From the NCBI GenBank assembly GCA_020161065.1, contig JAIUPH010000007.1, positions 124,001 through 188,000 of the forward strand: 64,000 nucleotides of DNA. Reading direction: 5' to 3'. The notes beneath the pieces are model-generated. The model was not told where the DNA came from. It worked only from the letters and a program-made list of their open reading frames with translations, and ran no database searches. The translations under genes were made by a program, and so were the position numbers. The stretch comes from Pseudomonadota bacterium. GTDB lineage: Bacteria; Pseudomonadota; Gammaproteobacteria; Burkholderiales; Burkholderiaceae_C. Of this stretch, positions 16,710 to 25,334 are shown piece after piece (the first letter of the stretch is position 1; each line of letters begins with the position of its first letter).

Positions 16710-17066
16710 TCAGACCGACAGCAGGTCGACTTCGAAGACCAGCGTCGCGTTCGGCGGGATCACCCCGCCGGCGCCGCGCGCGCCGTAGCCGAGGTCGGCC
16801 GGGATCTGCAGCACGCGGGTGCCGCCGACCTTCATGCCTTGCACGCCTTCGTCCCAGCCGCGGATCACGTGGCCGGCGCCGAGCGGAAAGGCGAATGGGC
16901 TGCCGCGGTCCTTGCTGCTGTCGAACTTGCGGCCGCGGCCGCCCTCGGCCGCCGGGTCGTGCAGCCAGCCGGTGTAGTGCACCTGCACGCGCTGGCCGGC
17001 CTGCGCTTCGGCGCCGCTGCCGGGCACGGTGTCTTCGTACTGCAGGCCCGAGGGCGTGGTGATCAT
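16710..17066 (-). CDS. FKBP-type peptidyl-prolyl cis-trans isomerase
   Basis: This 118-residue single-domain FKBP has no signal peptide, so it is cytoplasmic. Typical elements are [18 protein letters not shown], [18 protein letters not shown], MKVGG and [11 protein letters not shown], ending in LVFEVDLL. Its ATG overlaps the gluQ stop by four bases (ATGA) with GGAGG seven bases upstream, so the two are translationally coupled. It catalyses proline isomerisation in protein folding; its targets are unknown. Confidence 0.95.
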   Translation of the reverse strand: MITTPSGLQYEDTVPGSGAEAQAGQRVQVHYTGWLHDPAAEGGRGRKFDSSKDRGSPFAFPLGAGHVIRGWDEGVQGMKVGGTRVLQIPADLGYGARGAGGVIPPNATLVFEVDLLSV

Positions 17067-18010
17067 CGCGGTCCTCCAAGTTCAAAGCCGCGGATGATGC
17101 CACCCCAGGCCGCCACCGCCTGCGCCAGCCACTCGGGCAGCGTGGCCGCCTGCAGTGTGGCCGCCTGCAGTGTGGCCGCCTGCAGCGCGGGCAGCCCCAG
17201 CACCGCGGCAGCGGCGCGCAGCGCGGCCAGCGGGTCGGCCAGGTCGAGTGCCTGCGCGCCGTTCTGCTTGCTGAGCTTGTGGCCGTCGGCCGCCAGCACC
17301 AGCGGCGTGTGCAGGTAGCGCGGCGTCGGCAGGCCGAGCGCGCGCTGCAGCAGGATCTGACGCGCCGTGTTGTCGGCCAAATCGGCGCCGCGCACCACGT
17401 CGCTGATGCCTTGCGCGGCGTCGTCGACGACCACGGCAAGCTGGTACGCGGTCTGGCCGTCGGCGCGGCGCAGCACGAAGTCGCCGACCTCGGCGGCCAC
17501 GTCTTGCCGTTGCGGGCCCAGGCGGCGGTCGCTCCAGTGCACGGGCTCGTCGGCGGCCTGCGCCTGCGCCACCCGCAAGCGCCAGGCGCGCGGCGCCTTG
17601 CCGTGCAGGCCGTCGCGGCAGGTGCCGGGGTAGACGCGTTCGCCGTCGCGGCGGCGCGCGACGCCGCGCGCGGCCAGCACGGCGTCGATCTCGGCGCGCG
17701 TGCAGCCGCAGGGGTAGGCGCGGCCGGCGTCGACCAGGCGCTGCAGCGCGGCGGCATAACCGGCTTCACGAGCGGACTGCCATTGCGGCGGCTCGTCGGG
17801 CACGAGGCCGCAGCGTGCGAGCTGCTGAACGATCAGCCGGTCGACGCCGGGCCGGCAGCGCTCGCGGTCGACGTCCTCGATGCGCAGCAGCCACTGTCCG
17901 CCGTGGGCGCGCGCGTCCAGCCAGCTGGCCAGCGCCGCCACCAGCGAGCCGGCGTGCAGCGGCCCGGTGGGCGAGGGCGCGAAGCGGCCTCGGTAGCCGG
18001 CCATCGCCAT
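17063..18010 (-). CDS. gluQ: Glutamyl-Q tRNA(Asp) synthetase
   Basis: This 315-residue truncated GluRS-like enzyme attaches glutamate to the queuosine base of tRNA-Asp. The N-terminus has [15 protein letters not shown], containing the HIGH-like class I signature, and KLSKQNG is the KMSKS-like loop. Zinc ligands C-x-C and a downstream Y-x3-C (YPGTC) are as in GluQ. It lacks the anticodon-binding domain of full GluRS. A 15-base unit is repeated three times near the 3' end (about 17136-17180), giving LQAAT repeats. ATG 18004 is an alternative start. It begins three bases after the LysR gene. Confidence 0.93.
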   Translation of the reverse strand: MAMAGYRGRFAPSPTGPLHAGSLVAALASWLDARAHGGQWLLRIEDVDRERCRPGVDRLIVQQLARCGLVPDEPPQWQSAREAGYAAALQRLVDAGRAYPCGCTRAEIDAVLAARGVARRRDGERVYPGTCRDGLHGKAPRAWRLRVAQAQAADEPVHWSDRRLGPQRQDVAAEVGDFVLRRADGQTAYQLAVVVDDAAQGISDVVRGADLADNTARQILLQRALGLPTPRYLHTPLVLAADGHKLSKQNGAQALDLADPLAALRAAAAVLGLPALQAATLQAATLQAATLPEWLAQAVAAWGGIIRGFELGGPR

Positions 18011-18012
18011 CG

Positions 18013-19029
18013 TCAGGCGTTGGCGTCGAGCAGCGCCTTGCGCGTGGCGGCGCTGCCCAGCTGCTGCAGCCACCACTGCAGCGCCAGCCCGGGCGGCGGC
18101 CGCCGCTCGCCCTTGGCGCCGTTGGTGCAGCGCCAGGCGTAGCCCATCTGGCCGACCAGGCGTTCGCGCTGCACCGCCTTCAGCAGCAGCGCGCCGCGTT
18201 CGAGGTAGGGCCGCGCCAGGTGCAGCGGCACGAAGCCGCAGCCCAGGCCGCGCGCCTGCAGCTCGATCTTGTCGGCCATGCTGTTGACGGTGAGCACCTC
18301 CTGCCCCGGCAGCAGGTTGATGGTGCGCGGCGACAGCCGCAGCGCCGAATCGGCCACCGCCACCGCGCGGTAGCGCAGCAGCTCGGCGTCGCTGATCGGG
18401 CCCTCGTGCGCGGCCAGCGGGTGGTGCGGCGCCACGGCAAAGCCGAAGGCCATCTCGCCCAGCCGTTCCAGCGCCATGCCGGCCGGCGGCGCGTCGTTGC
18501 CGGCGGCGACGAAAGGCACGCCGATGGCCAGGTCGGCCTGGCCGCTGACCAGCGCCTCCCAGGTGCCCGACAACACCTCCGTGCGCAGCCGCAGCCGCGT
18601 GCCGGGGCCGCCGCCGTGGCCTTGCTGGGCGCCGGCCTGGCCTTGCGGGTTGAGCGCGTAGAAGGCCTCGCACAACTCGAACACGGTGCGCCGCGAGATC
18701 ACGTCGTCGACGGCGATCGTGATCTGGCCTTCCCAGCCGGTGGCCACGCGGCGCACGCGGTTGGCCACGGCGTCGATCTCGCTGAGCAGGCGGCGGCCTT
18801 CGTCCAGCAGCTCCTGGCCGGCGGCGGTGAGCCGCGCCTGCCGCGAGCGGCGGTCGAACAGCAGCACGTCGAGCGCGTCTTCGAGCTGGCGCACGCTGTA
18901 GGTCAGCGCCGAAGGCACCTTGCCGAGCTCGCGCGCGGCTGCCGCAAAGCTGCCGCTGCGGGCGATGGTGTCCATCATCAGCAGCGCTTCGGGCGTGAGG
19001 GCGAGGCTTCGATCCGTCATCCGCTTCAT
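18013..19029 (-). CDS. LysR-family transcriptional regulator
   Basis: The 338-residue protein has an N-terminal winged helix-turn-helix (about 12-72; [26 protein letters not shown]) and a periplasmic-binding-like effector domain (about 98-310). It is slightly longer than usual because of a Gly/Gln-rich insert near residue 135. ATG 19020 is an alternative start. It is divergent from the pirin gene, and the 92-base gap holds a dyad of LysR type (19035-19051), so it probably controls itself and pirin. The effector is unknown. Confidence 0.9.
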   Translation of the reverse strand: MKRMTDRSLALTPEALLMMDTIARSGSFAAAARELGKVPSALTYSVRQLEDALDVLLFDRRSRQARLTAAGQELLDEGRRLLSEIDAVANRVRRVATGWEGQITIAVDDVISRRTVFELCEAFYALNPQGQAGAQQGHGGGPGTRLRLRTEVLSGTWEALVSGQADLAIGVPFVAAGNDAPPAGMALERLGEMAFGFAVAPHHPLAAHEGPISDAELLRYRAVAVADSALRLSPRTINLLPGQEVLTVNSMADKIELQARGLGCGFVPLHLARPYLERGALLLKAVQRERLVGQMGYAWRCTNGAKGERRPPPGLALQWWLQQLGSAATRKALLDANA

Positions 19030-19034
19030 CTTAT

Positions 19035-19051
19035 TTGAACGAAGGCTTCAA
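19035..19051. promoter_or_regulatory. LysR-type dyad between divergent lysR and pirin genes
   Basis: Arms TTGAA and TTCAA with a seven-base centre form a T-N11-A-like site, the common LysR binding pattern, directly between the two divergent genes. Assignment is by pattern and position only. Confidence 0.5.
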
Positions 19052-19121
19052 GCGCGCAGCGCCCGCTGTCCGCCGGCGCTGCCTACAGTGCGGGGGCACG
19101 ACACGCCAGGAGACGCCCGCC

Positions 19122-19859
19122 ATGATCAGCCTTCGCAAAGCCCAGGACCGCGGCCACGCCGAACACGGCTGGCTCGACAGCTGGCACAGCTTTTCCTTCG
19201 CCGACTACTACGACCCGGCGCACATGGGCGTGGGCAACCTGCGCGTCATCAACGAAGACCGCGTGGCCCCCGGCAGCGGCTTCGGCACGCACGGCCACCG
19301 TGACATGGAGATCGTCAGTTATGTGCTCGACGGCGCGCTGGCGCACCAGGACAGCATGGGCAACGGCCAGGCCGGCGGCGCCGAAGCCGGCAAGTCGGCC
19401 GGCGTGATCCTGCCCGGCGACGTGCAGCGCATGAGCGCCGGCAGCGGCGTGCTGCACAGCGAGTTCAACCACGCGCAAGACCGCGAGACGCATTTCCTGC
19501 AGATCTGGATCCTGCCGCGCCACCGCGGCATCGAGCCCGGCTACGAGCAGAAGCACTTCGACGCGGCGGCCAAGCGCGGCCGGCTGCGGCTGATCGCCTC
19601 GCCCGACGGCGCCGACGGTTCGCTGACGGTGCATGCCGACGCGTCGATCCGCGCCGGCCTGTTCGACGGCGACGAGGCCGCCGAACTGGCGCTGCCGCCC
19701 GGCCGGCTGGCCTACGTGCACGTGGCGCGCGGCCGCGTGCGCGTCAACGGCCAGGCGCTGGCCGCCGGCGATGCGCTGACGCTGTCGGCCGAGCCGCTGC
19801 TGCGCCTCGACCAGGGCCAGAATGCCGAGGTGCTGGTGTTCGACCTCGCGCCGCAATGA
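19122..19859 (+). CDS. Pirin family protein
   Basis: The 245-residue bicupin protein has AGGAGA eight bases before its ATG. The N-terminal cupin has the metal-site pattern FGTHGHRDMEI (two His), and later GVLHSEFN (His and Glu), with FADYYDP and MSAGSG motifs typical of bacterial pirins such as YhaK and YhhW. Relatives have quercetinase activity or act as redox-sensitive partners. It is divergent from a LysR regulator and 45 bases upstream of a flavodoxin-like gene, suggesting a stress-responsive unit. Confidence 0.92.
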   Translation: MISLRKAQDRGHAEHGWLDSWHSFSFADYYDPAHMGVGNLRVINEDRVAPGSGFGTHGHRDMEIVSYVLDGALAHQDSMGNGQAGGAEAGKSAGVILPGDVQRMSAGSGVLHSEFNHAQDRETHFLQIWILPRHRGIEPGYEQKHFDAAAKRGRLRLIASPDGADGSLTVHADASIRAGLFDGDEAAELALPPGRLAYVHVARGRVRVNGQALAAGDALTLSAEPLLRLDQGQNAEVLVFDLAPQ

Positions 19860-19904
19860 TCGAGCGTTAGCCTTCCAACCACAACCACCGAGGGAACGAC
19901 CCCC

Positions 19905-20459
19905 ATGAGCCAGATCGTCATCGTCTACCACAGCGGCTACGGCCACACCAAGAAGGTCGCCGAAGCGGTGGCCGAAGGCAGCGGCGGCGCGCTGCTGGCC
20001 ATCGACGCCGAAGGCAACCTGCCCGAAGGCGGCTGGGAGCAGCTTGCCGCGGCGCGCGCCATCGTCTTCGGCTCGCCCACCTACATGGGCGGCCCGAGCT
20101 GGCAGTTCAAGAAGTTCGCCGACGCCTCGTCCAAGCCCTGGTTCACGCGGGCCTGGCGCAACAAGCTGGCCGCCGGCTTCACCAATTCGGCCACGCTCAA
20201 CGGCGACAAGTTCTCGACGCTGCAGTACCTGTTCACGCTGAGCCAGCAGCACGGCATGCTGTGGGCCGGCATCGGCATGAAGGCGCCCAACGCCAAGGCC
20301 AACACGCGCGACGACATCAACAACGTCGGCGGTTATGCCGGCCTGCTGACGGTGTCGCCGTCGGACGCCTCGGCCGACGAGATGGTGCCCGGCGACATCG
20401 CCACCGCCAAGGCTTTCGGCCAGCGCGTGGTGGAAGTGCTGGGGCTGTTCAAGGCGTAG
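19905..20459 (+). CDS. Flavodoxin-family (WrbA-like) FMN protein
   Basis: The 184-residue protein begins with a beta-strand and phosphate-binding loop VYHSGYGHTKKVAE, followed by GSPTYMGGPSWQFKKF, both FMN-contact segments of NAD(P)H-quinone reductases of the flavodoxin/WrbA fold. No membrane segment or signal is seen. It follows pirin on the same strand and may work with it in quinone or redox stress handling. Its stop overlaps the end of the convergent LysR gene by 11 bases. Confidence 0.9.
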   Translation: MSQIVIVYHSGYGHTKKVAEAVAEGSGGALLAIDAEGNLPEGGWEQLAAARAIVFGSPTYMGGPSWQFKKFADASSKPWFTRAWRNKLAAGFTNSATLNGDKFSTLQYLFTLSQQHGMLWAGIGMKAPNAKANTRDDINNVGGYAGLLTVSPSDASADEMVPGDIATAKAFGQRVVEVLGLFKA

Positions 20460-21447
20460 ACTGGCGCTTGCGACGGGGCGCCGCCGCGGCCGTGGTGCCG
20501 CGCGCTTCGGCCAGCAGCCACTGCGCCAGCGCCTGCACCGCCGGGCGCGCGGCCGCAGCGGCCGGCAGCAGCAGCACGTAGCCGCGCTCGGAGGCGTTCT
20601 CGCCGCCGTCTCCGCCCAAAGGCGCCAGCAGCCGGCGCTGGCGCAGCAGGCCGTCGATCAAGGGCCGCCGGCCCAGCGCCACGCCGTGGCCCGCCACGGC
20701 GGCGGCCATCGCCTCGCTGTAGCTGTTGAAGCTGATCACCGAGGCCGGCTCGAGGTCGGGCAGGCCGGCCGATTGCAGCCAGGTCTGCCATTCGGTCGGC
20801 ATGTCGCCGGCCATGCCGTCGTTCTGGTAGCGGGTGCTGAGGTCGATCAGCGTGTGCCGCGCCAAATCGGCCGCGCGGCGCAGCGGCGGCCCCTGGCGCA
20901 GCAGCCGCGGGCTGCACACCGGCAGCAGCCGTTCGGCGAACAGCGGCGGCGCCGCGGCGCCGGCGATCCCGCCCAGCGCCTGGTAGCGGATGGCGAGGTC
21001 GAAGCCGTCGCGCTGCAGGTCGCGCGGTTTCAGTTCGGCGTCGATGCGCACGTCGATGCCCGGGTGCTGGCGCGCGAAGCGCGGCAGCCGCGGAATCAGC
21101 CACAGCGAAGCGAGGCCCGGCGTGGTGGTCAGCGACAGCACCTCGCGCCGCTCGCGGCCGCGGATGTGGGCGACCGTGCCGCGCAACTGCGCCAGCGCCT
21201 CGGCGCAGCTCTTGAACAGGCGCTGGCCGTCGGCGGTGAGCTGCAGCGAGCGGTGGCCGCGCACGAACAGCGGCACGCCCAAAGCGTCTTCGAGCTGGCG
21301 GATCTGCCGGCTGATCGCCGACTGGGTGACGAAGCGCTCCTCGGCGGCCAGCGTGAACGACAGCCGCCGCGCGGCGGCCTCGAAGCCGGCCAGCAATTCC
21401 AGCGGCGGCAGGCGGCCGGGGTCGGCGGGGCGGCGCGGGTTTGGCAT
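20449..21447 (-). CDS. LysR-family transcriptional regulator (GcvA-like)
   Basis: The 332-residue protein carries a LysR helix-turn-helix (RRLSFTLAAEERFVTQSAISRQIRQLE, about 27-53) and effector domain. The PxLELLAGFEAAAR start and the SFTxAAEExxVTQSAIS form are those of the GcvA/AmpR-like subgroup. The C-terminal tail is Arg/Lys-rich. It is divergent from a DUF2917 gene across a 117-base gap, a neighbourhood seen often in Burkholderiales, and converges on the flavodoxin gene. The target may be the DUF2917 gene. Confidence 0.9.
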   Translation of the reverse strand: MPNPRRPADPGRLPPLELLAGFEAAARRLSFTLAAEERFVTQSAISRQIRQLEDALGVPLFVRGHRSLQLTADGQRLFKSCAEALAQLRGTVAHIRGRERREVLSLTTTPGLASLWLIPRLPRFARQHPGIDVRIDAELKPRDLQRDGFDLAIRYQALGGIAGAAAPPLFAERLLPVCSPRLLRQGPPLRRAADLARHTLIDLSTRYQNDGMAGDMPTEWQTWLQSAGLPDLEPASVISFNSYSEAMAAAVAGHGVALGRRPLIDGLLRQRRLLAPLGGDGGENASERGYVLLLPAAAAARPAVQALAQWLLAEARGTTAAAAPRRKRQSTP

Positions 21448-21564
21448 GCGCTTGAGGAATGCGAAGGCTTCCGAATGATCGCTTGTGCCGCCATCGGTCG
21501 GCCGCCAGCATCACATGCGCCGGCAGCATGCCAGATCGGCGGCGCGCCGGCCCCGGAGGTTTCG

Positions 21565-21816
21565 ATGATCGTCCACGCCACGTCCACCTGCCTGACCCTG
21601 CTGCCGGGGCACTTCACGCGCCTGGACCTGCGCGCCGGCACGCGCCTGCGCGGCTTGCGCGGCACCGCCTGGCTGACGGCCGACGGCGACCCGCGCGACA
21701 TCGTGCTGGATGCGCGCGACGAATGGGTGGCCGAGCGCGATGCCCGGCTGCTGGCCTGCGCGCTGCGCGCCGACGGCTGCGCGGCGCTGCAGCTCGACGA
21801 GCCGGCCGCGGCGTGA
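21565..21816 (+). CDS. DUF2917 domain protein
   Basis: This 83-residue protein has GGAGG five bases before the ATG. The family pattern is visible in LxPGHFTRLDLRAGTRLRGLRGTAWLT, given here in parts: a short cupin-like strand set in which a GTxWLT turn is conserved, then a DIVLDARDEW segment. No signal peptide is seen. The function of DUF2917 is not known. It is divergent from the GcvA-like LysR gene, which may regulate it. Confidence 0.75.
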   Translation: MIVHATSTCLTLLPGHFTRLDLRAGTRLRGLRGTAWLTADGDPRDIVLDARDEWVAERDARLLACALRADGCAALQLDEPAAA

Positions 21817-21823
21817 CGGACGT

Positions 21824-23083
21824 TCAGAGCTTCGCCGCAGTGCCCGCCGCGGCGACGGGTTGCAGCCGGATCTCGGCGCGCAGCCCGCCGCCTTCGCGGT
21901 TGCTCAAGGCAAGGCTGGCGCCCTGCGCCTGCAGCAGCGAGCGCGCGATGTGCAGGCCCAGGCCGGCGCCGCCGCTGGCGCGGCTGCGCGAGGGGTCCAG
22001 GCGGTAGAACGGCTCGGTGACGCGCGGCAGTTGCGCCGGCGGGATGCCGGGGCCGCGGTCGTCGATGCGGATCAGCACGCGGCCGTCGGCCGCATCGGCC
22101 AGCACCGCGACCTCGGCGGCGCCGGCGTAGCGCAGCGCGTTGCCCACCAGGTTGTCGAGCGCGCGGCGCAGCGCTGCCGGCCGCGCCTGCGCCACCGGCG
22201 GGCGGCCGTCGGCCGGGCCGCTGAGGCCGACCGGCTGGCCGGTCTCCTGCAGGTCGTCCACCAGCGACTGCACCAGCGCGAAGACGTCGGTGGGCTGCAG
22301 CGGCTCGGCGCCGGGGTCCTCGGCGCGGAAGACGTCGATGGCGCCATCGATCAGCGTGTTCATCTCGCGGATGTCGTCGACGCAGCGCTGCGCCTGCGCC
22401 GCCGGCTGCAGCGTCTCCAGCCGGATGCGCATGCGCGTCAGCGGTGTGCGCAGGTCGTGCGAGATCGAGGCCATCAACAGCCCGCGGCCGCGGAACTCGC
22501 GCGCCAGGCGCTCCGACATCTGGTTGAAGACCTGCGCCGCCTCGCGCACCTCGACCGTGCCGAACTGCTCGTCCAGCGGCGCCGGCATGCGGCCGAGCAG
22601 GATGTCGTCGCCGACGTCGCGCGCCGCCTCGACCATGCGCCGCACCGGCACCGACAGCCAGCGCGCGCCCCACCAGGCGGCCACCGCCATCAGCGCCAGG
22701 CGCAGCCCGTAGTCCAGCCACAGGGCAACGCCGCCCAGCATCGGGCTCGGCCCATCGAGGTCGCCCAGCCGCGGCTGCGTGCCCGGCAGGCCCGGCGTCG
22801 GCGGCAGCGAACCGAGCACCGGCAGCGGCGGCGCGCCGCCCGGGCCAGGCCCGCCGCCGCCAGCGCGTGGCGGCGGCCCGCCGGGCCCCGGAATGCGCGG
22901 CATCTCGTCGCCGGGCTCGAAGCCCTCGGCCGGCAGATCGGCCCGCCCCGCGCCGCCCGCCTGCATCGGCAACGCCACCTGCGCAACCACCAGCAAGGCC
23001 AGCAGATGGCTGCCCATCAGCGCCGCCACCATCAGCAGGAACAGCCGCCTGAACAGCGTGTCGCGCCACCAGCGTTTGATCAC
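21824..23083 (-). CDS. Sensor histidine kinase, EnvZ-like
   Basis: GTG 23083 is chosen because a GAGGGAG lies just upstream; this gives 419 residues. TM1 is near residues 12-37, a Pro/Gly-rich periplasmic loop (about 45-125) follows, then TM2, a HAMP domain, the H box SISHDLRTPLTRMR, N box DNLVGNALRYA and G boxes DDRGPGIP and GGAGLGLHIA. The Pro/Gly loop is low-complexity and unlike a folded sensor domain. The cognate regulator lies upstream, but 175 bases of hairpin-rich DNA separate the two genes. Confidence 0.92.
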   Translation of the reverse strand: MIKRWWRDTLFRRLFLLMVAALMGSHLLALLVVAQVALPMQAGGAGRADLPAEGFEPGDEMPRIPGPGGPPPRAGGGGPGPGGAPPLPVLGSLPPTPGLPGTQPRLGDLDGPSPMLGGVALWLDYGLRLALMAVAAWWGARWLSVPVRRMVEAARDVGDDILLGRMPAPLDEQFGTVEVREAAQVFNQMSERLAREFRGRGLLMASISHDLRTPLTRMRIRLETLQPAAQAQRCVDDIREMNTLIDGAIDVFRAEDPGAEPLQPTDVFALVQSLVDDLQETGQPVGLSGPADGRPPVAQARPAALRRALDNLVGNALRYAGAAEVAVLADAADGRVLIRIDDRGPGIPPAQLPRVTEPFYRLDPSRSRASGGAGLGLHIARSLLQAQGASLALSNREGGGLRAEIRLQPVAAAGTAAKL

Positions 23084-23099
23084 GTCAGTTGCTCCCTCG

Positions 23100-23258
23100 C
23101 CGCGACGTAACACCGATGCGGCGCATATCCCCTCGGGGACCGGTCGCCCCAGGCGACCAGGGGGAGCAGCGCTGGCATGCGGGCCAAACCCGATCCGGGT
23201 CTCCCGGTCGGGTTTGGTAGCCCCCTCGGGGGGCGGCCACCCCAGCGGCCGGGGGCCG
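23100..23258. repeat. Hairpin-rich intergenic element between response regulator and kinase
   Basis: The main hairpin is at 23184-23217: outer ten-base arms CCAAACCCGA and TCGGGTTTGG, with an inner stem CCGGG-TCT-CCCGG. It is flanked by CCCCTCGGGG (23131-23140) and, on the other side, by CCCCCTCGGGGGG and further GC-rich inverted segments. The composition recalls dispersed palindromic (REP-like) elements of Burkholderiales, but no second copy was noticed in this window. Confidence 0.6.
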
Positions 23259-23960
23259 TCATCGGTCTATGCGGGCGTCGAACAAATAGCCTTCGCCGCG
23301 CACGGTGCGGATCAGTGCCGGCTCGCGCGGCGAGTCGCCCAGCTTGCCGCGCAGGCGCGAGATGCCGAGGTCGACGCTGCGGTCGTTGACGTCGACGCCG
23401 GGGGCGCGCGTCAGCTCGATCAATCGGTCGCGGCTGAGCACGCGGCCGGCGTGCTGCACCAGCGCCTGCAGCAGCCTGAACTCGGCCGACGACAGCGGCA
23501 CCACCACGCCGTCGGGCGACTGCAGCTGGCGCTTGACGCGGTCGAACTGCCAGTCGGCAAAGCGCAGCACGGTGTCGCTGCCGTCTTCGCCCTCGGCGCG
23601 GCGGGCGCGGCGGCGTACGGCGTTGATGCGGGCCACCAGCTCGCGCGGCTCGAAGGGCTTGGACAGGTAGTCGTCGGCGCCCAGCTCCAGCCCCAGCACG
23701 CGGCTGATCGGGTCGCCCAACGCGGTGAGCATCACCACCGCGGCGTCGCTGCTGCCGCGCAGCCAGCGGCAGAGGTCGAGGCCGTTCTCGTCGGGCAGCA
23801 TCACGTCGAGCACCACGACGTCGAAGCGGCCGGCGGTCACCGCGCGGCGCATGCCGGCGCCGTCGGCCACCGCGGTGACGTCGAAGCCGAAGCCTTGCAG
23901 ATAGCTTTGCACGCCGCTGCGGATCTCGGCGTCGTCATCGACCAGCAGGCATCGCGTCAT
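23259..23960 (-). CDS. OmpR-family response regulator
   Basis: The 233-residue protein starts at ATG 23960 (GTG 23966 is possible). The receiver domain has the acidic pocket VDDD, the phospho-acceptor Asp in VLDVMLPDENG (about residue 53) and Lys in YLSKPFEPREL. The C-terminal winged-helix domain (about 135-230) ends in RTVRGEGYLFD, typical of OmpR/PhoB proteins. It is upstream of, and co-directional with, the EnvZ-like kinase. The signal sensed is unknown. Confidence 0.95.
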   Translation of the reverse strand: MTRCLLVDDDAEIRSGVQSYLQGFGFDVTAVADGAGMRRAVTAGRFDVVVLDVMLPDENGLDLCRWLRGSSDAAVVMLTALGDPISRVLGLELGADDYLSKPFEPRELVARINAVRRRARRAEGEDGSDTVLRFADWQFDRVKRQLQSPDGVVVPLSSAEFRLLQALVQHAGRVLSRDRLIELTRAPGVDVNDRSVDLGISRLRGKLGDSPREPALIRTVRGEGYLFDARIDR

Positions 23961-24083
23961 GGGCACGGTGATTCAGCGCGGCGAGCGCAACCTCCGGATT
24001 GCAGCGCCGGCTTGTGTCGCGCGCATCGCATCGATGTTTCCGGCGGGACACATGGCGGCGCTTTTCCTTTCCTTTGCTTGCGT

Positions 24084-25292
24084 TCAGGCGGCCGGCGCGG
24101 CCTGCGCCGCGGCGGCGCGGCGCAGGTGGGCGTCGCCGGGCAGCCACAACACGGCCAGCGCGCTCAGGGCCGAGATGCCGGCCATCACCGTGAGCATGGC
24201 CGCAAAGCCGTTGGCCTTGACCAGCGGCCCCAGCAGCCACACCGCGCCCGAGCTGAAGCCGAAGGCCACGGTCAGCCGCATGCCGGCGACGCGCGAGCGC
24301 AGGCGGTCGTCGACGTAGCGCACGATCATCGCGTCGGTGAACGGGATGGCGCCGAAGATCAGCGCCATGGTCGCCAGCAGCGCCGCGAAGATCCACCAGC
24401 CCTGCGCCTGCGCGGCCAGCAGCAGCAGCGGCACCTGGGCCAGCAGGATGGCCAGGTACAGCGGCTTGAGCGCGAAGCGGTCGATCAACTGGCCGACGAT
24501 CAACTGCGCCAGCGACGCCACGGCGTACACGGCGGCCAGCAGCGCGCCCAGCTTCGAGGGGTCGGTCACCAGGCCTTGCAAGCGCTCGGCCATCAGCCGG
24601 CCGTTGCCGTTGGTGGTGAAGTTGAACAGCACGCTGGAGGCGATGGCCGCGGCCGTCATCACCAGGAACACGCGCGCCAGCAGCGCGGCCGGCAGCGGCA
24701 CCGCGGCGCGGCTGGTGCGCCGCGCCGGCGCCTCGGTCTCGGGCGGCGCCACGCGCGCGAACACCACGCCCATGGCGATGGACACCAGCCCCGGTACGAC
24801 GAAGGCGGCGCGCCAGCCGGCCCAGGCCACCAGCAGCCCGGTGAGGCCGGCCGCCGCCGCGATGCCCAGGTTGCCGGCCAGCCCGCTCCAGCCGATGGTG
24901 CGGCCGGGGCGTTGGCTGTGCTGCAGCAGCATCGGAATGCCCACCGGGTGGTAGATGGCCGAGAAGGTGCCCAGCAGCGTCAGCGCCGCGGCCAGTTGCC
25001 ACGGCCCCTGCGCCAGCGCCGCCAGCAGCGACGAGGCGCCGATGCCGAAGTAGAACAGCAGCATCATGCGCCGCCGCCCCCACAGGTCGCCCAGCCGCCC
25101 GGCCGGCGCCGAGGCGAGGCCGAACATCACGAAGGCGCCGGCGCCGTAGGGCATGAGGTCTTCCCAGCGCGCGAAGCCGAAGTCGGCCGCGATGGCGGCC
25201 ACCGCGGTGGCGAAGATCAGCAGGAACAGGTGGTCCAGCGCATGGGCCAGGTTCAGCAGCAACACCACGGTGCGCGAGGGGCCGGTACTCAT
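24084..25292 (-). CDS. MFS transporter
   Basis: The 402-residue protein has about 12 hydrophobic segments. The MFS loop motif appears as AGRLGDLWGRRRMM between TM2 and TM3, with a looser second copy (VGQLIDRFALKPLY) between TM8 and TM9. Both ends are in the cytoplasm by the positive-inside pattern. The family exports drugs or takes up sugars and acids; no substrate can be read. It lies 43 bases beyond the Rieske oxygenase gene on the same strand and may import that enzyme's substrate or export its product. Confidence 0.9.
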   Translation of the reverse strand: MSTGPSRTVVLLLNLAHALDHLFLLIFATAVAAIAADFGFARWEDLMPYGAGAFVMFGLASAPAGRLGDLWGRRRMMLLFYFGIGASSLLAALAQGPWQLAAALTLLGTFSAIYHPVGIPMLLQHSQRPGRTIGWSGLAGNLGIAAAAGLTGLLVAWAGWRAAFVVPGLVSIAMGVVFARVAPPETEAPARRTSRAAVPLPAALLARVFLVMTAAAIASSVLFNFTTNGNGRLMAERLQGLVTDPSKLGALLAAVYAVASLAQLIVGQLIDRFALKPLYLAILLAQVPLLLLAAQAQGWWIFAALLATMALIFGAIPFTDAMIVRYVDDRLRSRVAGMRLTVAFGFSSGAVWLLGPLVKANGFAAMLTVMAGISALSALAVLWLPGDAHLRRAAAAQAAPAA

Positions 25293-25334
25293 AGGGCGTG
25301 AGTATCGTCCCTCGCGCGGTGGTGCGCAGGACGG

